DNA from: Magnetococcales bacterium
GTDB lineage: Bacteria > Pseudomonadota > Magnetococcia > Magnetococcales > DC0425bin3
DNA: 51,055 bases
Reading direction: 5' to 3'
Assembly (NCBI GenBank): GCA_015228935.1
Contig: JADGCO010000022.1
Span: forward strand, 1 to 51,055
The notes under the pieces are model-generated. The model was given only the letters and a program-made list of their open reading frames with translations, was not told where the DNA came from and searched no databases. A program made the translations under genes and the position numbers. Shown one piece after another: positions 25,938-33,126 of the stretch (its first letter is position 1; each line of letters starts with the position of its first letter).

Positions 25938-26155
25938 GTTCTGCGGCTTGGCGCAACCGGGACTACCTCACCGGCTTTCTGATAGCTCTCCTTCACGGCT
26001 TGCCACGCAGTTTCCAATTCGACAACAACCGCCTCTGGTGAATCTGAAAAAGCGGAGATGGATGGCATCTCCACCAGGCACGCCATCCAATCTCCGTCAT
26101 CATCTTCCCAAACTTCCACTGTGTAACCATCAATACGGTCTTTATTACTACTCAT
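25883..26155 (-). pseudogene. HicB-family antitoxin, 3'-truncated
   Basis: From the ATG at 26155 (GAGGAG 8 nt upstream; a GTG at 26164 is an alternative): GYTVEVWEDDDGDWMACLVE and AFSDSPEAVVVELETAWQAV are HicB sequence, then APSRRTYSG, which normally leads into a DNA-binding helical region. Here it runs instead into unrelated residues and stops. The DNA-binding part is therefore lost. The break coincides with the break in the PIN gene, so one deletion may have fused the two modules. Confidence 0.7.
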
Positions 26156-26160
26156 GAGGG

Positions 26161-26388
26161 TCACTCCTCAATCATTTTGATAGCCTGTCGGACCTGATAC
26201 CTCTTTGCCATGCCGTTTCGGTTTTGGATTGAAAGACGCTGGCCTTTGGGTGCGACATAGATGCGATGGCTGCCGGATTGGCGATCAAACCGAAACCCAC
26301 AACCAACCAGCAAGGCATCGAAGTCCCGGAAGGAGAGACCCTCGGGGTTCCGTTTTGCCATCGCCAACAGATTTTCTACTTTATCCAT
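26161..26388 (-). CDS. HicA-family toxin
   Basis: About 75 aa from the ATG at 26388. It contains LSFRDFDALLVGCGFRFDRQ, SGSHRIYVAP with the catalytic His, and NRNGMAKRYQVRQAIKMIEE. This is the HicA form found upstream of larger HicB proteins. Its stop lies just before the hicB start. The toxin looks intact while the antitoxin is truncated in its DNA-binding part; the neutralising N-terminal part may suffice. Confidence 0.8.
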   Translation of the reverse strand: MDKVENLLAMAKRNPEGLSFRDFDALLVGCGFRFDRQSGSHRIYVAPKGQRLSIQNRNGMAKRYQVRQAIKMIEE

Positions 26389-26434
26389 GCTGTGCAATGA
26401 TATACGGTTACGTTACGCCATTCAATTTAAATTC

Positions 26435-26575
26435 CTTGATTTTGGATTCAGACAGGACCGTGAACCTGGGACTCTTCGTGATCGTCCAATCCGGAGACAA
26501 GGTCCATCTGGTCGTTGCGTTCACCTGGCAGGGAGTCGAAATAATCGGTATTGACTCCTCCCCCAACTCTTGCTA
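26435..26575 (+). pseudogene. Possible BrnT-type toxin C-terminal remnant
   Basis: The frame reads DRTVNLGLFVIVQSGDKVHL then VVAFTWQGVEIIGIDS. This resembles the second half of BrnT toxins (…V..G…GR.L.VVFT.RG..IRIIS) but ends before the conserved RKANRRE. Weak assignment from pattern alone. Confidence 0.35.
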
Positions 26576-26592
26576 ACGTTCACCTATCATCT

Positions 26593-26679
26593 GCCGGGGT
26601 GGCGGAAATGGTAGACGCACCAGACTCAAAATCTGGCGCTGGTAACAGCATGCGGGTTCGATTCCCACCCCCGGCACCA
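26593..26679 (+). tRNA. tRNA-Leu (anticodon CAA)
   Basis: An 87-nt cloverleaf with encoded CCA. The acceptor arms are gccgggg and ccccggc, the anticodon stem ccaga/tctgg encloses loop ctCAAaa, the variable arm is long as in class II tRNAs, and the T-loop is gggttcgattccc. It borders the toxin-antitoxin graveyard, and leucine tRNA genes are frequent integration sites. Confidence 0.95.
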
Positions 26680-26715
26680 GTTTCCGGTTCTTCCATGGGT
26701 GATTTCAGGTTCGCA

Positions 26716-26739
26716 GGAACAGGACTCTCTGCCTGTTCC
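26716..26739 (+). other. Hairpin downstream of tRNA-Leu
   Basis: ggaacagg and cctgttcc form an 8-bp stem with an 8-nt loop, 37 bp after the tRNA. There is no T-run, so it may be a processing or attenuating structure instead of a true terminator. Confidence 0.35.
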
Positions 26740-26907
26740 AGAACGGTTGGCTGACCTGAGGTGCTTCTCTCGCAGGTGTTCTTCGTTCGTTGATGACAGC
26801 GAAAATCCAGGCATGATCGGATGGGGTCGAGACCATATCCGGGTGTGTTCTGTCGCGTCTATGGTTTGGCATGTTCGTGGCATGTGATGTCAGGGAAGTT
26901 TGCGCAT

Positions 26908-27159
26908 ATGGAAATATTGCAAGTGGCAAAAGAAATCATCGGCTATCTCCACCTGGTCGAAGGCATGACCGTACCTCGACCGGTATCCCATATTCTGCGA
27001 GATACCAAGCCCAATTATGAAAGACTTTCCGCATTGATGGACTTTTTGTTCGAGGCGGAACAGCGCGGGCGCTTTCTGCCCAAACCAGTCGAACGGCTGC
27101 TGCCCAACTTCAGCCAAAGGTTCGTCGCCTATTCATTCAAGAATGGTTCCCAGAAATAA
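26908..27159 (+). CDS. Small hypothetical protein
   Basis: An 83-aa frame starting at the ATG at 26908, with AGGGAA 12 nt upstream. It is a helical, basic protein (MEILQVAKEIIGYLHLVEGM at the start, ERLLPNFSQRFVAYSF near the end). I do not recognise it; absence of stops and reasonable composition are the only support. Confidence 0.4.
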   Translation: MEILQVAKEIIGYLHLVEGMTVPRPVSHILRDTKPNYERLSALMDFLFEAEQRGRFLPKPVERLLPNFSQRFVAYSFKNGSQK

Positions 27160-27210
27160 TCCGGCCATTCCGACCGTTCCCAAAAAAAATCCTGTCTGGG
27201 CAATGCATTC

Positions 27211-28476
27211 TCATCTCTCTTCACAAAGGGCCTTTGCCCGAGCGATGGCTTCCTGGCGAATCTCCTCTTCGCCGTCGATTTGCCGACCCCGCATGAGAAC
27301 CCGACCATCCACCACCACGCTGTCCACAACATGACCCGTGGCCGCGTAGATCAGGTTGGAAGTCAGGTCGTGGGGCGGGATCATCTCCACCTGGTCCAGG
27401 TTCAACAGCAGAAGATCGGCTTTCTCTCCAGGGGCGATACGCCCGGATTGGCCAAAAATCGGTGCCCGGGCACCGGTCAATATTTTCCAGGCCACGCGGG
27501 CCGGCAGGGTGGTGGGATCCTTGGATTCATGCTTTTGCAGCAGGGAAAGGAATTTGACCTCCTGGAACAGGTCCAGGCTGTTGTTGGATGCGGCACCATC
27601 GGTCCCCAGGGCCAGATTGATGCCCCGCCGGGCCACCTCCTGATAGGGAAAGGTGCCCCCAACCGCCAGCTTCATGTTGGAAACAGGATTGGTGATCAGG
27701 GTGGCGTTGCGTTCGGCAATCAGGTCCAGCTCTGCCGCATCCAGATGAACCCCGTGCGCCAGAATGGCCCGGGGATTGAGCAGACCGACCCGATCCAGAT
27801 AAAAAGTCGGTCGCATGCCATGTTGCACCTGGCATTCGGTCACCTCCCGGGCCGTTTCGGAAAGATGAATGTGTACCCGGCTGCCATGTTCCTCTGAAAA
27901 TTCCGCCAACCAACGCAAACGTGCTTCACTCACGGCATAGATGGAGTGTGGCGCGTGTTCGAATTGAATCCGGTGGGAATAGCGGTCTGTTTCGCTGAAG
28001 AGTTGAATGGTGAAATCTTGCAACCGGTCCCCCTGTTCCGGACCGGCCACATCCAGGAGGGCGGCTCCAATCCCGGCCCGCAGACCCATGTCGTCCACAG
28101 CCTGTGCCACGACATGGTTATGCCAGTACATGTCATGAAACTGCACCGTTCCCGAACGGATCATCTCCAGACAGGCAAGTCTGGTGCCCCAGTAGATGTC
28201 GGCCTCGGTCATTCTGGCTTCGGCTGGCCAGATGCGATTTTGCAACCAGTCCATGAGGGGTATGTCATCGCCATAGCCCCGCAACAGGGTCATGGCGGCA
28301 TGGGTATGTCCATTGACCAGACCGGGCGTCACCACCATACCCCGGGCATCCAGGATTGCCGTATCAACGGGAGGTGCCGGCAGGGAATCATCCATGGCTG
28401 CTATCAGACCCTTGTCAATCTGGATCTGAACCATTCGGCCATCGAGAAGTCGGGCATCCTTGATGAAAAGCTGCAT
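27211..28476 (-). CDS. mtaD: 5-methylthioadenosine/S-adenosylhomocysteine deaminase
   Basis: A 421-aa amidohydrolase. The metal site is visible as GHTH (His57, His59), the HIHLSE segment, HAPHSIYAVS and GTDGAASNN. A composite beta domain formed by the N- and C-termini is typical (ILDARGMVVTPG, PGEKADLLLLNLD). The family deaminates the adenine ring of MTA and SAH; some members act on other N-substituted purines or triazines. The gene follows an MTA/MTI phosphorylase gene by 38 bp. The pairing suggests that MTA is first deaminated to methylthioinosine and then phosphorolysed. Confidence 0.88.
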   Translation of the reverse strand: MQLFIKDARLLDGRMVQIQIDKGLIAAMDDSLPAPPVDTAILDARGMVVTPGLVNGHTHAAMTLLRGYGDDIPLMDWLQNRIWPAEARMTEADIYWGTRLACLEMIRSGTVQFHDMYWHNHVVAQAVDDMGLRAGIGAALLDVAGPEQGDRLQDFTIQLFSETDRYSHRIQFEHAPHSIYAVSEARLRWLAEFSEEHGSRVHIHLSETAREVTECQVQHGMRPTFYLDRVGLLNPRAILAHGVHLDAAELDLIAERNATLITNPVSNMKLAVGGTFPYQEVARRGINLALGTDGAASNNSLDLFQEVKFLSLLQKHESKDPTTLPARVAWKILTGARAPIFGQSGRIAPGEKADLLLLNLDQVEMIPPHDLTSNLIYAATGHVVDSVVVDGRVLMRGRQIDGEEEIRQEAIARAKALCEER

Positions 28477-28514
28477 GATGTCTCATTCCGCAGGCTGAGG
28501 GGGAAGATACGGCT

Positions 28515-29252
28515 TCATGACGCAAAATCCTGCTGCAAGGCTGAAAGCAGGCCATCCACACCCTGCACAAGATTTTGTTCATTCGTCTGAACCTGCGCCT
28601 TGAAGTCGGCGTAGGTCAGGGGGTGATCGGTCAGACCATTGGCGTAGTTGTCTACCATGCAAAGGGCTGCATAGGGAATATCCAACTCGCCGGCCAGGAT
28701 ACATTCGGCGGCCAGGGTCATGCCCACAATGTGGACCAGGGATTGATGGGCGCGAATTTCGGCAGGGGTTTCAAAACGGGGACCCAGGGTCTGCCAATAG
28801 GTGCCCCCATCAACCGGAGCCGGCAAGCCCTGCTGTCGCCAAAGGGCCAGCAAACGCTCCCGCCAGGGACCGGCAAAACCCGGGGTCCGATGCCCCCGGA
28901 AATCGTCATGAAAAGTGATGGCCAGATGCGGGGCGTAAAAATCATCCGGAAAAACCACGGCTCCCGGGGGAATGTCCCGTCGCAGACTGCCCACGGAACC
29001 CACGGCCAGGATTTGTTCGGCACCGGCGGCTTGCAGGGCGGCCATGTTGGCGCGATGGTCAATCCGATGGGGCGGAGTGTAGGCATCCAGACCGTGGCGT
29101 TGCAAAAAAATCAGCCCGGCCTGGAAAAGCAGGTAAACTTCGCCATACGGGGTGGCCACGGCCCGGCGCTCGGCATTGCGAAACCTGCGGGATTCAAGCA
29201 GACTGGTTCCACCAATGAGAGCCGTGCGCGGCATGAACGGGGAAGGGTTCAT
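28515..29252 (-). CDS. MTAP-family purine nucleoside phosphorylase, probably methylthioinosine phosphorylase
   Basis: 245 aa from the ATG at 29252, whose ATGA overlaps the stop of the upstream bamE gene; the open frame to 29366 is overlap sequence. It has the phosphate-binding IGGTSL segment, RIDHRANMAAL, VGSVGSLRRDIPPG, GPRFETPAEIR and GMTLAAECILA of the MTAP/PNP class II family. The base-binding loop reads CMVDNYANG, whereas adenine-specific MTAPs have a TDYD-type pair of Asp. Loss of those Asp residues fits a 6-oxopurine substrate such as methylthioinosine. The adjacent deaminase supports this. Confidence 0.85.
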   Translation of the reverse strand: MNPSPFMPRTALIGGTSLLESRRFRNAERRAVATPYGEVYLLFQAGLIFLQRHGLDAYTPPHRIDHRANMAALQAAGAEQILAVGSVGSLRRDIPPGAVVFPDDFYAPHLAITFHDDFRGHRTPGFAGPWRERLLALWRQQGLPAPVDGGTYWQTLGPRFETPAEIRAHQSLVHIVGMTLAAECILAGELDIPYAALCMVDNYANGLTDHPLTYADFKAQVQTNEQNLVQGVDGLLSALQQDFAS

Positions 29253-29947
29253 TGCGGCAAGGGAAATGGAAACGGCGTTTGAGAGTTGTTGTCGCTCCCC
29301 TGGGTAGAGGTCGGGGATTTGCGGGATGGATCCGTTGGATCGGACGGCCAGATTCCCCGCCACCATCCAGGCTCTTCAGGTGCAAGGGGTGTTTCAGGTC
29401 GGGCGGGTTGGGACTTCCAGCGGGAAAACAGACGCTGGAAAAACCCCGGTTTCTGTGATGCGCGTTCCGGTACCGGGGCGGCAGCGACCAGGGGAACCCG
29501 TCGGCTGGTCGGGGCATTGGGGGTCAGGTCGCGCACGTCGTTTTCCATGAGATTCCGGAAATAACGAAACGAACGGTTTTGTTCCGGGGCCGAGAGCTGT
29601 TGGGCGTTCCAGACTTCATCGCTGAAGTTGCGGGTGATGTAGCGAACCACCCCCCGCTGGTCAAATTCGACTTCCAGCCGGTTGACGGCCTGGAACTTGT
29701 CGAAGCGGCTGTCTTGCAGATAGATCCACCGATTTGGCTTGAAAGAGTTGACAATGGTCGGACTTCCCAGTAAATCCAGGACTTCCTTGCGGGTGGAACG
29801 TCCTTCACGGAGTTGGGCAACCTTCTGGGGATCCAGAATGTTCCCCTGTTCCTGGACCATCGTTTGACAGGATGCCAGCACCAGGTTCAAAACCACGGCC
29901 AGGGAGAGTGCCAGTGAAAAAGAGATGCGACGCAATGGTCCGATCAT
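29249..29947 (-). CDS. bamE: BamE/SmpA-family outer-membrane assembly lipoprotein
   Basis: About 232 aa from the ATG at 29947, just before a lipoprotein signal ending VLASC; the frame to 30070 overlaps the divergent gene and is unlikely to be used. The BamE core is visible: GNILDPQKVAQLREGRSTRK, EVLDLLGSPT, WIYLQDSR and FDQRGVV. BamE is an accessory subunit of the BAM complex that inserts outer-membrane proteins. A Pro-rich C-terminal tail of ~100 residues goes beyond the core. It is divergent from a cytochrome bc1 chaperone gene, a pairing known from alphaproteobacteria. Confidence 0.88.
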   Translation of the reverse strand: MIGPLRRISFSLALSLAVVLNLVLASCQTMVQEQGNILDPQKVAQLREGRSTRKEVLDLLGSPTIVNSFKPNRWIYLQDSRFDKFQAVNRLEVEFDQRGVVRYITRNFSDEVWNAQQLSAPEQNRSFRYFRNLMENDVRDLTPNAPTSRRVPLVAAAPVPERASQKPGFFQRLFSRWKSQPARPETPLAPEEPGWWRGIWPSDPTDPSRKSPTSTQGSDNNSQTPFPFPLPQ

Positions 29948-30055
29948 ATGCCTTTTGACTCGTTCGGGTGTGAGGCGGCAAGGGTGCCTCTCCAGCTTTG
30001 AGGTAACACATTTTTCGGGTATGATAATCTCCCAAGGATCCGGAGCAAAGCGCTT

Positions 30056-30586
30056 ATGTTTTCCTGGCAACGGTTTCAGCAGAAAAGAGAGCGGTCACGG
30101 GCCTTGCACGCCGAGGTTCTGGCGCGTCATGATCAACTGGTCGAACAGACCCGGGTGTTGACCGGGACCGACTGGCTGGCTTTGCCCGACGATTTCAATC
30201 TGCGGTTTGAGGTGTTGGTGCTGTTGGTGGCCGTGCAGCTTTCGGTCTGGCGGCGGCGGGCACAGCCGGAGGATGAGACCAGAATCAGGCTTTTGTGGGA
30301 AATCATGTTCGAGGGGTTTGACAATACCTTGCGTCAACAAGGGGTCAGCGATATACGCATGGCCAGTCGGATGCGCAAGCTCCTGGGACACGCCACCGGA
30401 CGCCGCAATGCCTATCTGGAGTCCCTGGCGGTTCGTGATCCCCAACCGTTGCATGCCGCCATTGGTCGCAACGTCCTGAACCTGCAAGACGCCCAGACCA
30501 ACGATCCGCGCATCCAGCGCCTGCTCGCAGCGATTCAGGCGATGTTTCCCAGTGACAATTTCCCAGAGGATACCAGAACATCATGA
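30056..30586 (+). CDS. Ubiquinol-cytochrome c chaperone family protein (CBP3/UQCC1-like)
   Basis: A 176-aa protein with the family core: [39 protein letters not shown] and [20 protein letters not shown]. Relatives assist assembly of the cytochrome bc1 complex, acting on cytochrome b. Its ATGA overlap with pgk (30583-30586) implies translational coupling. No bc1 genes are in the window. Confidence 0.85.
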   Translation: MFSWQRFQQKRERSRALHAEVLARHDQLVEQTRVLTGTDWLALPDDFNLRFEVLVLLVAVQLSVWRRRAQPEDETRIRLLWEIMFEGFDNTLRQQGVSDIRMASRMRKLLGHATGRRNAYLESLAVRDPQPLHAAIGRNVLNLQDAQTNDPRIQRLLAAIQAMFPSDNFPEDTRTS

Positions 30587-31770
30587 AAAAGCTCACCATC
30601 AAGGATGTCGATCTCAAAGGCAAGCGGGTTTTCATGCGCGTGGACTTCAACGTGCCCCTGGATGAGCAGGGGCAGGTCCGCAAGGACACCCGGATTCGGG
30701 CGGCGCTCCCCACGATCCAGTTGGCCCTGGAAAAGGGTGCCAAGTTGATCCTGGCTTCGCATATGGGCCGTCCCAAGGGCAAGAAGGATCCCAAGCTCTC
30801 CCTCAAACCGGCTGCCGAGCGTCTCGCCAAACTGTTGGGCAAGCCCGTGACCATGGCTCCGGATTGTGTCGGACCCGAAGTGGAAAAGCTGGTGGCCGCC
30901 CTCAAGCCGGGTGATGTTCTCATGCTGGAGAACGTCCGCTTCTACGAAGGCGAAACCAAAAACGACGCCAAACTGGCCGAAGGGTTTGCCAAGCTGGCCG
31001 ATGTCGTCGTCAACGATGCCTTCGGGACCGCGCATCGTGCCCATTCGTCCAACGTCGGCATCACCCAGCATGTCAAGCCGGCGGTCGCAGGCCTGCTCAT
31101 GTCGAACGAGATCGACTATTTCAACCGCACCATGACCAGCCCCGACCGGCCTTTGGCGGCCATTCTGGGTGGATCCAAGGTCTCCAGCAAGATCAGCGTC
31201 ATCGAATCGCTGTTGACCAAGGTCGATTTGATCATGATCGGCGGCGGCATGGCGTTCACCTTCTTCAAGGCCATGGGCTATGAAGTGGGCAACTCCCTGG
31301 TCGAACCGGAAATGCTCGACATTGCCCGTTCCGCCATGGCCAAGGCCAAAGAGAGAAACGTCAAATTGCTCCTCCCCGTCGATGCCGTCATTGCCAAAGA
31401 GATTGCCTCCGGGACCGAGACCAAGGTCGTGGCGGTGGATGCCATTCCCGCCGGCTGGATGGGCCTTGACATCGGCCCCGCCAGCATCAAGGAGTTTTCC
31501 GAGGCCCTGAAGCGTTGCAAGACGATCATCTGGAACGGTCCCATGGGCGTGTTCGAAACCCCGCCGTTCGACAAGGGAACCGTGGAACTGGGCAAGGCCG
31601 TGGCTGGCAGTGGTGCCTTGTCGGTCGTCGGTGGCGGGGATACCGATGCCGCCGTCAAGCAGGCCGGTGTCGCCGACAAGATTTCCTACATCTCCACCGG
31701 TGGTGGTGCCTTCCTCGAACTTCTCGAAGGCAAAGAACTTCCTGGCATGATTGCCCTGACTGATGCATGA
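30583..31770 (+). CDS. pgk: Phosphoglycerate kinase
   Basis: A 395-aa enzyme of glycolysis and the Calvin cycle, transferring phosphate between 1,3-bisphosphoglycerate and ADP. The substrate site [12 protein letters not shown], the ASHMGRPKG segment, [10 protein letters not shown], the GGSKVSSKI hinge and the nucleotide site [11 protein letters not shown] are all present at the expected spacing, and the length matches the family. It is followed by a strong terminator at 31887. Confidence 0.97.
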   Translation: MKKLTIKDVDLKGKRVFMRVDFNVPLDEQGQVRKDTRIRAALPTIQLALEKGAKLILASHMGRPKGKKDPKLSLKPAAERLAKLLGKPVTMAPDCVGPEVEKLVAALKPGDVLMLENVRFYEGETKNDAKLAEGFAKLADVVVNDAFGTAHRAHSSNVGITQHVKPAVAGLLMSNEIDYFNRTMTSPDRPLAAILGGSKVSSKISVIESLLTKVDLIMIGGGMAFTFFKAMGYEVGNSLVEPEMLDIARSAMAKAKERNVKLLLPVDAVIAKEIASGTETKVVAVDAIPAGWMGLDIGPASIKEFSEALKRCKTIIWNGPMGVFETPPFDKGTVELGKAVAGSGALSVVGGGDTDAAVKQAGVADKISYISTGGGAFLELLEGKELPGMIALTDA

Positions 31771-31886
31771 TGGGTTTTTGTTCGAGGTTTGAAACGATGG
31801 GATAAGGATTGGTTCCGTCGCGACTCCGGCAACCTTGATCGCCGGTAAATTCCGCTCCCCACCCCCCCAGGGGAGATTCGGATTCG

Positions 31887-31926
31887 GCTGAGAAGACCAG
31901 GGAGTGGTGTTCTCAGCTTTTTTTTA
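31887..31926 (+). terminator. Rho-independent terminator after pgk
   Basis: gctgagaa (31887-31894) pairs with ttctcagc (31910-31917), and inner acca pairs with tggt, followed by at least eight T. It separates pgk from the nucleotidyltransferase gene. Confidence 0.88.
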
Positions 31927-31950
31927 TTTTGCATAGGGAGGATTTTCTCC

Positions 31951-32292
31951 TTGACAGCGGATGATCGACGTGTCCTCTCGGAACTGAAAGACCGTTTGAC
32001 CGTGGCGGCTTCCCATACTCTCCGCAAACTTGTCGTCTTCGGTTCCCGGGTCCGTGGCGATCATGCGGAGGATTCGGATCTGGATGTGGTGGCTCTTGTG
32101 GAGAGGGCCACGCCGGCTGTCATTCAGAAAATGGATGACGCGGCCTATGATGTCATGTGGAAATTTGATTTCCGTCCCATGATTTCTCTGAAAATTTTTG
32201 AGGTTGAATGGTTTGATGCCGCTGTCAGGAACAGGATTCCCTTTTATCGGAATGTGGTTCGTGAGGGTGTGGTTTTGGGCGAACCTTGGTAG
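31951..32292 (+). CDS. Minimal nucleotidyltransferase (MNT domain)
   Basis: A 113-aa protein starting at TTG 31951 with a GGGAGG site 9 nt upstream. The polymerase-beta-type motif GSRVRGDHAEDSDLDV contains GS and the D-x-D pair. Such proteins are usually the antitoxin or AMPylator half of HEPN-MNT modules, but no HEPN gene is adjacent here. It may be a solitary member or the remnant of a pair. Confidence 0.8.
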   Translation: MTADDRRVLSELKDRLTVAASHTLRKLVVFGSRVRGDHAEDSDLDVVALVERATPAVIQKMDDAAYDVMWKFDFRPMISLKIFEVEWFDAAVRNRIPFYRNVVREGVVLGEPW

Positions 32293-32334
32293 ATACCTTC
32301 ATACCGCTTCCGGCAGATCTGCTGCTGTCAGGCT

Positions 32335-32757
32335 TCAGGGTTTTTCTTCGTTTTTCGATTTTAACGTTCGACCAGTAACGAACACGCTGACCAGGCCAAT
32401 GACGGTTCCACCTCCCATGATTCCACCCACGGTATCATGGCCGGCCAGGGTCAGGACCAAGGCACTTGTCATTGCAAAAATGCCAACCGACAAAGCCATC
32501 CATTGCCCCCGACGATGGAAAGCCCATGCCTCTCTCTCCATGGCGGCGCGGTGATTGCCTTCTTCCTCAAAGCGCTTGAGGATCCGTTCGGGAAAATCCG
32601 GAACGATCTTCTCATATTCGGCAAGCATTTGAGGAGGTGGAATTGGGCCTATGTACTGGGCACGACGGAGAAGAAGGAGGCTCGGATTGGTGTTGACCGC
32701 TCCTTCTTCCTGAGAAACGATTGGGGCGGTGTCAACTGAAGGTTCAGGCACGTTCAA
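32335..32757 (-). CDS. DUF2335-type predicted membrane protein
   Basis: A 140-aa protein. The segment YIGPIPPPQMLAEYEKIVPD is the signature of DUF2335 proteins, followed by a helical region and two membrane spans (about 88-105 and 112-132: WMALSVGIFAMTSALVLTLA, TVIGLVSVFVTG). The function of the family is not established; members often occur in mobile regions. It overlaps the upstream small gene by 14 bp, and both lie downstream of the phosphoesterase-NACHT gene on the same strand. Confidence 0.75.
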   Translation of the reverse strand: MNVPEPSVDTAPIVSQEEGAVNTNPSLLLLRRAQYIGPIPPPQMLAEYEKIVPDFPERILKRFEEEGNHRAAMEREAWAFHRRGQWMALSVGIFAMTSALVLTLAGHDTVGGIMGGGTVIGLVSVFVTGRTLKSKNEEKP

Positions 32758-32959
32758 TCCCTGAAACAGCTTGATGCATGGCAGACCCGACTTTCTGCCA
32801 ATCCTGATTCAAGGCATTTGTATCGGCCAGAAGACCCTCTTCCACGGTACGTGGTGGATTCATGTAGCGTTGCAATTCCTTCGGCATGTCTGCCATGCCA
32901 GGATAGACATTGAAGACACTGCCCATGCCTTTGATAAAATTGCCGAATTGCCTTTTCAT
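32744..32959 (-). CDS. Small hypothetical protein upstream of the DUF2335 gene
   Basis: About 71 aa from the ATG at 32959 (GGAG 9 nt upstream); the frame is open to 33016. It contains FGNFIKGMGSVFNVYPGMAD and QDWQKVGSAMHQAVSG. Not recognised. The coupling to the DUF2335 gene by a 14-bp overlap suggests a two-protein unit. Confidence 0.6.
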   Translation of the reverse strand: MKRQFGNFIKGMGSVFNVYPGMADMPKELQRYMNPPRTVEEGLLADTNALNQDWQKVGSAMHQAVSGIERA

Positions 32960-33126
32960 GCCCTTGTACTCCATGCAGTGTGACGCTTTGGCCCTGCCCA
33001 AGAGGGATGAATCCACTTTCTCCCTGTCGGGACTTTATCCCATATGGCCCAACATAGTCCAACAAATTCAGGAAACAGCCGACCCTTTCCTGCGGTCTGT
33101 TGCTTCCTTGAAAAACGATAATTTTT

